Positions 8,311 to 14,800 of a stretch of DNA of 43,755 nucleotides are shown here, piece by piece. Location of the stretch: the NCBI GenBank assembly GCA_014804425.1, contig JAAUZV010000009.1:1-43755 (forward strand), written 5' to 3'. The notes under the pieces were generated by a model that saw nothing but the letters and a program-made list of their open reading frames with translations, was not told the DNA's origin and did not search any database. This DNA comes from Lachnospiraceae bacterium. Lineage in GTDB: Bacteria; Bacillota; Clostridia; Lachnospirales; Lachnospiraceae. A program made the translations under genes and the position numbers. Each line of letters opens with the position of its first letter. Within the stretch, counting starts at the first letter, position 1.

Positions 8311-8703
8311 GTGGCATTCGTTAGATGTAATCCTGGCAGGGACGGTGGTGAGGTAATAAATATCCCACAGTTAAAAGCCGAATCAGCAATGACAATATCA
8401 ACAAGTGATCAAGCACATATTGGAAAAACAGCAATATCTATTAATGCTGCAGATTATTCAAAATTAAATATAGCAAGCGTTGTTATTGTTAATAATAACG
8501 GTGCTCCGTCATCTTATTATTATCCACATGTCGTAATAAAAGGCGATGGTAAAGTGTTGTCAACTATTTCAGCGAACAGGAACAATATAACAGTTTCACT
8601 TGCCGGAATAACAACACTTATGTTTGAATTAGATGCAAGCGGCGCTTTCAAGAATGCAAATTTGTATAATTCCGTAACTGTAAATAACATCGTTATATCA
8701 TAG
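8311..8703 (+). CDS. Small phage tail-associated protein, MxFxRC family (copy 1)
   Basis: I place the start at GTG 8311, giving 130 aa, rather than the TTG at 8287. The GTG is preceded by a GAAAGTGGGGTG ribosome site, falls just after the upstream stop, and gives an N terminus MAFVRCNPG. That matches the N termini of the genes at 8721 (MALYRCNLS) and 10976 (MPFYHCDLG). The rest is Ser/Thr/Asn-rich and beta-like, with no recognisable enzyme motif. Small proteins with such an M-x-[FL]-[YV]-[RH]-C-[ND] start are recalled from tail-end regions of Clostridia prophages. Probable fibre-tip, decoration or accessory tail protein; function unknown. Noticeably more AT-rich than the preceding gene. Confidence 0.65.
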   Translation: MAFVRCNPGRDGGEVINIPQLKAESAMTISTSDQAHIGKTAISINAADYSKLNIASVVIVNNNGAPSSYYYPHVVIKGDGKVLSTISANRNNITVSLAGITTLMFELDASGAFKNANLYNSVTVNNIVIS

Positions 8704-8720
8704 TAAAGGATGGAAAAACA

Positions 8721-9047
8721 ATGGCACTTTATCGTTGTAATTTGAGCGAGTGTAGTAAAGAGAGACACATAAGAGTAGGGTCGGCATATCAGGGAGGAGC
8801 ACCATCATATGCCGACGGACTTTTCACGGAAGAAAACATAGGGTATAAGACCGCCACGGTAAATTCAAAGTCCGCAACATACTTATGGATTGAACCTATG
8901 ACTTCCTTAGACGCCCTTCCAAAGGGAACAGGTACTTCTACAAGAAACATCGGCGACGTAATTGATATTAGTGGTTGGAAGTATATAGGAATATATGTAA
9001 TGGCAAATGCATCAACGAACGGGTATGCAACTATCACGCTGTCATAA
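8721..9047 (+). CDS. Small phage tail-associated protein, MxFxRC family (copy 2)
   Basis: A 108-aa protein whose ATG follows an AAAGGATGG ribosome site, 17 bases after the preceding stop, so it is co-transcribed with the tail genes. The N terminus MALYRCNLSEC matches the neighbouring copy at 8311 and the orphan copy at 10976. The C-terminal half ends in a short beta-rich segment (DISGWKYIGIYVMANAST) that resembles the YAKLYISKYAHQ and VFDVSGYDSVSLFMH segments of the orphan copy. No signal peptide, membrane helix or catalytic motif is seen. It is the last plus-strand phage gene before the tRNA. Function unknown; a structural tail-tip role is inferred from position. Confidence 0.65.
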   Translation: MALYRCNLSECSKERHIRVGSAYQGGAPSYADGLFTEENIGYKTATVNSKSATYLWIEPMTSLDALPKGTGTSTRNIGDVIDISGWKYIGIYVMANASTNGYATITLS

Positions 9048-9245
9048 TTTTAAAAAAAAGCAATGATCAAGCGCACCGCCTGAGCGGATGAACGGACAGG
9101 GCTCCTGACATGTTTGATTCCGGTAGACAATCTCATACAAGATATTTTTTATAAGAAATCATCATACGTGCAAAAGCTTCTCCTTTCTTGCGTTTTAATC
9201 GAACATTCATCTTAATCACCCTAGAGATCACTCCATGGATTTTTA

Positions 9246-9296
9246 ACAAAAAGAAAAACCTTGAATCCCCTGTCATATACGGGTATTCAAGGTTTT
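9246..9296 (-). terminator. Intrinsic terminator downstream of tRNA-Glu
   Basis: AAAACCTTGAAT (9255-9266) pairs perfectly with ATTCAAGGTTTT (9285-9296), with an inner CCC/GGG. On the minus strand it is followed by a T-rich run (TTTTTCTTTTT). It sits just after the 3' end of the tRNA and may also stop readthrough from the tail genes. The 200 bases between 9048 and 9245 show only a possible 25-codon frame and no convincing gene. Confidence 0.8.
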
Positions 9297-9301
9297 CTTA
9301 A

Positions 9302-9373
9302 CAGCTGATAGGGGAATCGAACCCCTGTTTCCGCCGTGAGAGGGCGGCGTCTTAACCGCTTGACCAATCAGCC
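9302..9373 (-). tRNA. tRNA-Glu (anticodon CUC)
   Basis: On the minus strand the cloverleaf reads clearly. The acceptor is GGCTGAT/ATCAGCT with a G-U first pair. The D arm is GTCAAGCGGTTAAGAC. The anticodon stem is CCGCC/GGCGG, with loop CTCTCAC and anticodon CTC. The T arm is GGGGTTCGATTCCCC and the discriminator is G. CCA is not encoded. CTC reads GAG (Glu). It lies between the tail module and the accessory region, so it marks a possible integration boundary. Confidence 0.95.
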
Positions 9374-9462
9374 ATTTCTTAATGCCTCATGCAAGGCACT
9401 TGCTTATCATATTATATTTTTGAAAAAAAAGCAATACCCAATTTGAATTTTTTATAACTTTT

Positions 9463-10095
9463 TCAACACTTCATCAAATTCTGCTCTTCCATTTGATTAT
9501 AATAAGTCTCCAGCATGAAAAAAATCGTTGCGTATGCGTACAGATCATAATGCCGCACGCCGATCCGCTCCTCGTTCCTGATCTGGGACAGGTTAAACAA
9601 AATCCCGCTCCATGTTCCATGCGTTCCCTTTGATGCCGGCGGCATCAGGGGGAACCGCTCAATAATGCGCTCTTTTCGCGATTTCCTGTCTTCCTCGTCA
9701 ATCCCGCGTATCTCGTCCACTTCACGCAGCATATAAAAGGATAAAAACTTATTTGCCGCGTAAAATGCAATCAACTCGTTGGCATAGTAAAAAAACGCTT
9801 CCACCGCCTCTCCGTGCTGCTTGACCGCCTCTAACAAATGCCCCTTATGGAAGATTGGTACAGTCAGAAAAGCGCCGCACATGCATGATGCTACCTTATG
9901 CCTGTCCAATATCTCAATATCCGTATTATAGACCTGCCGCTTATAAACGCCTCTCAATTTGGAATACTCGTTAAAAATATCCCGTTTGCATGGATTTAAG
10001 TCCCGCTTTTCGATAAACGGTTCACAATCCAGCATCTCCTGAACAAACGGTGCGATCTCCCGATCAAAAATCTCATTAAATAATTCTCTTCTCAT
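9463..10095 (-). CDS. Hypothetical protein, 210 aa
   Basis: I do not recognise the family. The protein is mostly alpha-helical. It starts with MRRELFNEIFDREIAPFVQE, has a cysteine-containing segment (DRHKVASCMCGAFL), an aromatic-rich stretch (EAFFYYANELIAFYAANKF), and ends near YDLYAYATIFFMLETYYNQM. No signal peptide, membrane anchor or catalytic motif is evident; the hydrophobic stretches look like buried helices. The ATG at 10095 has no strong ribosome binding site in the 15 bases upstream. It is the third of three minus-strand genes (from 10976) that could form an operon driven by the promoter at 11091-11119. Its position beside a tail module, a repressor and a tRNA suggests a phage-accessory or cargo gene. 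Confidence 0.65.
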   Translation of the reverse strand: MRRELFNEIFDREIAPFVQEMLDCEPFIEKRDLNPCKRDIFNEYSKLRGVYKRQVYNTDIEILDRHKVASCMCGAFLTVPIFHKGHLLEAVKQHGEAVEAFFYYANELIAFYAANKFLSFYMLREVDEIRGIDEEDRKSRKERIIERFPLMPPASKGTHGTWSGILFNLSQIRNEERIGVRHYDLYAYATIFFMLETYYNQMEEQNLMKC

Positions 10096-10115
10096 GTATG
10101 ATACCTCTGCCTAAC

Positions 10116-10148
10116 ACGAAATCATAAATCTGAGATTCATGATTTCGT
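10116..10148. other. Stem-loop at the end of the 56-aa gene
   Basis: ACGAAATCAT (10116-10125) pairs perfectly with ATGATTTCGT (10139-10148), and the loop itself has an AATC/GATT pairing, making a nearly continuous hairpin. It overlaps the stop codon of the 56-aa frame and precedes the start of the 210-aa gene by about 20 bases. There is no T run, so attenuation or mRNA processing is more likely than full termination. Confidence 0.6.
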
Positions 10149-10307
10149 CTGTTCTATGACCTTCCGGTATGCTTTGTAGGCATCCTCAATCTTGTAATCC
10201 CGATTGTGTGACGTGAGTTCCTTTGACATATACTGCTCATAAGTAACTTTTTTTCCCAGACTCTTATCGTCCCGCAAATAGTCCTGTAACCCCTTTGCTT
10301 TTCCCAT
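10137..10307 (-). CDS. Small hypothetical protein, 56 aa
   Basis: A short minus-strand frame begins with ATG at 10307, eight bases after an AGAGGA ribosome binding site, and ends with TGA at 10137-10139. The protein starts MGKAKGLQDYLRDDKSLGKK and ends YRKVIEQTKS; it is highly charged, Lys/Asp-rich and predicted helical, without cysteines or membrane segment. Codon use and the good ribosome site argue it is real. It sits between the orphan tail-paralogue gene and the 210-aa gene in the same direction, so it is probably co-transcribed. No homologue recognised. A small DNA- or protein-binding regulator would fit, but that is speculation. Confidence 0.6.
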   Translation of the reverse strand: MGKAKGLQDYLRDDKSLGKKVTYEQYMSKELTSHNRDYKIEDAYKAYRKVIEQTKS

Positions 10308-10326
10308 GGCATTTTCCTCTTTTGCC

Positions 10327-10366
10327 CAAAAGCCCGATTCGGAGATTTCTCCCGATCGGACTTTTG
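10327..10366 (-). terminator. Hairpin downstream of the orphan tail-paralogue gene
   Basis: CAAAAGCCCGAT (10327-10338) pairs with ATCGGACTTTTG (10355-10366) with one mismatch, and the loop contains a smaller GGAGA/TCTCC pairing. It lies about 80 bases after the stop of the 175-aa gene and before the 56-aa gene. The T tract is weak, so it may be a partial terminator or attenuator that lowers expression of the downstream small genes. Confidence 0.5.
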
Positions 10367-10448
10367 ACGATCTGAACCTATCTATGTATCTTTTTTATTA
10401 TGTCATAATTTCGATTACTTGCATACCCTATCATAAGTCCTAATTTTG

Positions 10449-10976
10449 TTATTGTATATTTGTCATCTTTAAACGCTGTACGATCAGTTCTCCCATTCCG
10501 GCTGTGCCTGTATTATATCTGTCGTTTCCGTCCGAATGCATGAACAAACTGACTGAATCATACCCGCTGACATCAAAGACCATCCATTGACCGGATGCCT
10601 TCGTTCCCGAAATCGGAGATAACCCCACTTTGCCGTTTGCATGATGTCCGTAACAGGTAATACTGGCGCCTCCGCTATTTCCATTGCCCGCTTGGTGGGC
10701 ATATTTTGAAATGTACAGTTTTGCGTACTTTCTTCCGAAGGTATAAAACTGTCTCGTATTTATCGAGTTGGCCCCTCCCCCGTAAGTATACGGATTTGAT
10801 GTATATACCCGATAACCGCCGGATGAAAATTCCGAAATGTTACTTCCTACTGTTCCTTTTGAGATGACATCCGATCCGGCAGATACCTGTTCCGGAATGC
10901 AATTATTCATAAAACTGGTTATCACCTCCGGACCGTCTAAGCCTTTTTTTCCTAAATCGCAATGGTAAAATGGCAT
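10449..10976 (-). CDS. Orphan MxFxHC tail-like protein, 175 aa
   Basis: The N terminus MPFYHCDLGKKGLDGPEVIT matches the starts of the two small tail proteins at 8311 and 8721, so it is a third, longer paralogue on the opposite strand and outside the tail operon. The body is Gly/Ser/Tyr-rich (YRVYTSNPYTYGGGANS), with FYTFGRKYAKLYISKYAHQ and a jelly-roll-like end (GQWMVFDVSGYDSVSLFMHSDG). That suggests a beta-sandwich, possibly carbohydrate binding. No signal peptide. A GGAGGGG ribosome site precedes the ATG. It is read from a consensus promoter (11091-11119) that is embedded in a repressor-type operator array. It may be an alternative tail-tip protein or a cargo gene. Function unproven. Confidence 0.7.
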   Translation of the reverse strand: MPFYHCDLGKKGLDGPEVITSFMNNCIPEQVSAGSDVISKGTVGSNISEFSSGGYRVYTSNPYTYGGGANSINTRQFYTFGRKYAKLYISKYAHQAGNGNSGGASITCYGHHANGKVGLSPISGTKASGQWMVFDVSGYDSVSLFMHSDGNDRYNTGTAGMGELIVQRLKMTNIQ

Positions 10977-11084
10977 CTTACACCCCTCCTCTCAAACTTC
11001 TCTTTCTGTTTTTCTCTCTCATCATGTTTCATTTCCTACCTTTCTCTTAATCTTTCATATCGTATTCCTTTTATTTGTTATTAC

Positions 11085-11174
11085 GTTGCTATTATATGTG
11101 TAATTGTTGCTTTTGTCAAGACCATTTAGTGATTTTGTTGCATTTTTCTCTCGTAATGTTGCTTCAATTGTTGA
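11085..11174. promoter_or_regulatory. Phased GTTGC operator array between divergent promoters
   Basis: GTTGC occurs at 11085-11089, 11106-11110, 11137-11141 and 11158-11162, with a related GTTGA at 11170-11174. Intervals between the first four are 21, 31 and 21 bases, close to two, three and two helical turns, so they face the same side of the DNA. Each is flanked by AT-rich sequence (consensus near ATTGTTGCTTT). The first pair brackets the spacer/-10 of the leftward promoter and the others lie over and upstream of the rightward promoter. This is the expected layout of an operator for the adjacent XRE-family repressor, though binding is inferred. Confidence 0.6.
11091..11119 (-). promoter_or_regulatory. 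Consensus leftward promoter for the 10976 gene
   Basis: On the minus strand TTGACA (11114-11119), 17 bases, TATAAT (11091-11096): a perfect sigma-A promoter. It drives the orphan tail-paralogue gene after a leader of about 110 bases. Two GTTGC boxes lie in and next to it, so strong repression is likely. Confidence 0.85.
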
Positions 11175-11199
11175 CGCAGGTATCATCCTTCTGTATAAT
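11171..11199 (+). promoter_or_regulatory. Rightward promoter of the XRE regulator
   Basis: TTGACG (11171-11176), 17 bases, TATAAT (11194-11199), about 75 bases before the ATG at 11277. Only one mismatch to the sigma-A consensus. The last GTTG box overlaps the -35, which suggests autorepression by the gene product. Confidence 0.85.
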
Positions 11200-11276
11200 G
11201 GACAGGAAAGCGGCTTTCTGACCACTGAAAATTTTTTATACGAAATCGATCCGCTTGTTTTGCGAGGTGCCTCATC

Positions 11277-11636
11277 ATGAAAGACAGAATCAAAAAGCTA
11301 AGAAAAGAACTTGATCTGACCCAGCAGGAATTTGCTGACCGAATCGGGGTCAAGCGGGGCGGAATCGCCAATTATGAAATCGGAAGAAATGAGCCTGCCG
11401 ATTCGGTCATATCGCTGATCTGCAGGGAATTTAACGTGAACAAGAATTGGCTGCGTGAAGGAGTTGGAGACATCTTTATCGAACAGACAATGGATGAACA
11501 GATTGCTTCGTTTATCGGGCGCGTTCAGATGGATTCAGAGGATTCTTTTCAAAAGCGTCTGCTTTCTGCGCTCGCAGAACTCAATGAAGACCAATGGAAT
11601 CTGCTCTCCGGGATTATCCAAAAGCTGACGAAGTGA
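11277..11636 (+). CDS. XRE-family transcriptional regulator (phage-repressor-like)
   Basis: A 119-aa protein. Residues 1-60 form a classic helix-turn-helix of the lambda-repressor/XRE type (RIKKLRKELDLTQQEFADRI, then GVKRGGIANYEIGRNEPAD), followed by ISLICREFNVNKNWLREGVG, the usual end of this domain in Firmicutes phage-type repressors. The C-terminal half (about 60-119) is helical and probably dimerises; there is no LexA-type peptidase domain. It is transcribed away from the 10976 gene, and the space between them has two consensus promoters and phased repeat boxes. It therefore most likely controls its own promoter and the leftward operon. The ribosome site is weak (GCGAGGTGCC). It converges on the 38-aa LexA-box gene across a shared terminator. 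Confidence 0.9.
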   Translation: MKDRIKKLRKELDLTQQEFADRIGVKRGGIANYEIGRNEPADSVISLICREFNVNKNWLREGVGDIFIEQTMDEQIASFIGRVQMDSEDSFQKRLLSALAELNEDQWNLLSGIIQKLTK

Positions 11637-11640
11637 AAAA

Positions 11641-11663
11641 GGGATCAGGGGCGTCCTGATCCC
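11641..11663 (-). terminator. Intrinsic terminator between convergent genes
   Basis: GGGATCAGG (11641-11649) pairs with CCTGATCCC (11655-11663) around a 5-base loop. On the minus strand it is followed by TTTTTC, so it terminates the 38-aa gene, whose stop codon lies inside it. It also starts just after the regulator's stop and may serve both directions. Confidence 0.75.
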
Positions 11664-11761
11664 AAAATCGCTTTGATATAGGCATAAATGATCTTTAACC
11701 TTCTCTGATCCGCCTTTTCAAGCAATTCTATAATGCGTTTCTTATAGTCTATTACCCTCAT
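11645..11761 (-). CDS. Small LexA-box-controlled protein, 38 aa
   Basis: A 38-codon frame beginning MRVIDYKKRIIELLEKADQR and ending AYIKAILGSGRP; it is basic and amphipathic-helical. It resembles the many short helical open frames found beside XRE regulators in Clostridia, but I cannot name a family. A G-rich AAAAGGGGG stretch directly precedes the ATG, so Shine-Dalgarno spacing is shorter than usual, which lowers confidence. What makes it credible is the rest of the unit: a sigma-A-like promoter with a LexA box 40 bases upstream (11801-11829) and a terminator at the end. An SOS-induced peptide is the inferred role; target unknown. Confidence 0.55.
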   Translation of the reverse strand: MRVIDYKKRIIELLEKADQRRLKIIYAYIKAILGSGRP

Positions 11762-11800
11762 CCCCCTTTTATCAGCTCATCCAATCATATCTCCATCACA

Positions 11801-11829
11801 ATACTACCAAACATATGTTCGATTGTCAA
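11801..11829 (-). promoter_or_regulatory. SOS promoter: LexA box inside a -35/-10 spacer
   Basis: On the minus strand TTGACA (11824-11829), 17 bases, TAGTAT (11801-11806). The spacer holds CGAACATATGTTTG (11808-11821), which differs from the Gram-positive LexA (DinR) consensus CGAACRNRYGTTCG by one base. LexA bound here would block RNA polymerase. It reads toward the 38-aa gene; the other flank is the 3' end of polC. Confidence 0.75.
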
Positions 11830-11844
11830 GAGCGAAAGGCGGTA

Positions 11845-14800
11845 TTATGACACAAAATCAAACAGACTGAGCTGATTGGAAAGCGGAATGTCGCCGAGCA
11901 AGCCCATTTCCGCCATCTCGTCCACGCATTTCTTCGGCGTCTTCGTCCGGTCATAGAAATCGTCCCTTGATAAAAAAGGACCGTCCTTTGCCGCCTCAAC
12001 AATGGCGTCCGCGATCGCCTCCGATACGCCGTCAATGCTCGTCAAGGCAGGCATGATCTTTCCGTCGTCCGTCACCGTAAATAAACGCGACTGCGCCTTA
12101 AAAATATCGATCGGCTCAAATTCATAGCCGCGCGCATACATTTCCTGTACAATCTTCATATCGCCGTACGCATCCTGCTCCTTGTTGGCAAGCGTGTCCA
12201 TGCGCTTTTTATAATCGCTCATGATGCTCTCTAAATGCGCCCGTCCCCTGCACATGAGCGCATAGGAAAACGCCTTTGCACGGATGGAAAAATACGCCGC
12301 ATAATAAGCCAGCGGGTAATTGACCTTACAGTAAGCGATGCGCCATGCCATCATGACATATGCGGCGGCATGTGCCTTCGGGAACATGTACTTGATTTTT
12401 TTGCACGACCAGATATACCAGTCCGGCACGTCATGCTCCAACATGACCTGCTCCATCTCGTCGGTCAAGCCTTTTCCCTTCCGCACCTTCTCCATGATCG
12501 TGAACGCCTGCTCGCTCTCGATTCCTTTTTGAATGAGATAGATCATAATGTCGTCACGGGTACAGATCGCGGTGGAGATTGTCGCCTTTCCTTCCTCGAT
12601 CAGCGTCTGCGCATTGCCGAGCCACACATCCGTTCCGTGGGATAGCCCGGAAATCCGCACCAGATCGGAAAAGGACTGCGGCTTCGTATCCTTTAACATC
12701 TGAATGACGAACTCGGTTCCGAACTCGGGAATCCCGAGCGAGCCCATCTCACATCCTCCGATCTCATCCGGTGTGATGCCGAGCGCCTCCGTCGAGGAAA
12801 ATAAGGACATGACCGGCTTATCGTCTAACGGGATTTTTGTCGGATCGACCCCCGTTAAGTCCTGCAGCATTCGGATCATCGTCGGATCATCGTGCCCGAG
12901 AATGTCAAGCTTCAGCAGGTTATGGTCGATGGAGTGATAGTCAAAATGCGTCGTGATGATCGGCGTTGTCATATCATTCGCGGGATGCTGCACCGGCGTA
13001 AACGAGTTGATCTCCTCTCCGACCGGAAGCACGACGATGCCGCCCGGATGCTGCCCGGTCGTACGCCTGACGCCCGTACAGCCGATGGAAAGGCGGTTGA
13101 TCTCACTTGCACGCTTCTTGACGCCGCGTTCCTCAAAATACTTGCGCACATACCCGTATGCCGTTTTATCCGCAACCGCACCGATCGTACCCGCGCGGTA
13201 AGTCTGTCCGTAGCCGAAGATCACTTCCGTATATTTATGTGCCTTACTCTGATATTCACCGGAAAAATTCAAGTCAATATCCGGCTCCTTGTTGCCCTTA
13301 AAGCCTAAGAATGTCTCAAACGGGATGTCAAATCCATCCTTCACGAGCGGCTTGCCGCATTTCGGACAGGTCTTATCCGGCATATCACAGCCGCTCCTGC
13401 CGGAAAACGCGGCGACCTCCTCGGAATCAAAATCAGTATAGAAACAATTAGCGCAGCGGTAATGCGGCGCAAGGGAATTGACCTCCGTGATCCCCGCCAT
13501 GAACGCCACGAACGAGGAGCCGACAGAACCGCGCGAACCGACCAGATAGCCGTCCTCGACCGACTTCCACACAAGCTTCTGCGCAATGATATACATAACG
13601 GCAAAGCCGTTTGAGATAATGGAATTTAATTCTCTTTTGAGCCGCTTCTCCACGATCTCAGGCAGATTCTCCCCGTAAAGCTCATGCGCCCGGTTATAAC
13701 AGATGTCTGTTAAGATCTGGTCGCTGTTTTCAATGACCGGCGGGCACTTATCGGGGCGCACGGGCGATATGTATTCGCACATATCCGCAATGAGATTCGT
13801 ATTCGTGATCACGATCTCCTCTGCCTTTTCGGGCGGCAGATAGGAAAATTCCGCCAGCATTTCCTCCGTTGTCCGAAGGTAGAGCGGCGCCTGCTCGTCC
13901 GCATCGGGAAATCCCTGCCCCGCCATCAGGATACGCCGGTAAACCTCGTCCTCCGGATTCAGAAAATGAACATCGCAGGTCGCGACGACGGGCTTGCAAA
14001 ACTGCTCGCCAAGCGCAATCACCCTTTTATTTAAGGCGATCAGATCCTCATCGCTGTTTACATTCGAAATCTTTTCATCACGGATCATAAACCGGTTATT
14101 GCCGATCGGCTGTACCTCAAGATAATCATAAAACCGGACGATCCGGCTGATGTCCTCCTCCGACTTTTCCTCCACGATCGCGCGGAATAATTCTCCCGCC
14201 TCGCACGCGCTTCCGATGATCAGCCCCTCGCGGTATTTCATGAGAAGACTTTTCGGCATTTTCGGGCGGCGGCTGAAATAATTCAGATGCGATTCCGAGA
14301 TCAGCTTGTATAAGTTAATGCGCCCCGTATCATTTTTTGCCAAAACAATGACGTGGTACGCATGCAGCTTTCTGACTGCCTCCACATTTGATGCGCCGAG
14401 CGCATTGATCTTTTTCAGGTCATCCGCACCCTGCTCTTTGCACATCGCAAGAAACCGGACGAAGATCTCCGCCGTCGCTTCCGCATCATTGACTGCGCGA
14501 TGATGCCCCTCCAGTGAAATGTTTAATTTCTTACAGATCGTATCAAGCGTGAATTTATTTAACTCCGGCAGCAGGGCACGCGCAAGCCCGACCGTATCCA
14601 AATAGGTGTAGTCCGTGCCAAAGCCCTGTCTTTTACAATTCTCCTTCAAAAAGCTCATATCGAAATCCGCATTGTGCGCCACCATTACCGCACCTTCGCA
14701 GAAGGATACGAACTCCGGCAATATCTGTTCGATCATGGGTGCATCCATCACCATGCTGTCATGGATGTTCGTCAGTTTTTCGATTTCATACGGAATCGGC

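Noticed and set aside
9133..9210. 25-codon minus-strand frame between the tail genes and the tRNA
   Set aside because: Only a weak ribosome site and no recognisable product; kept out of the feature list.
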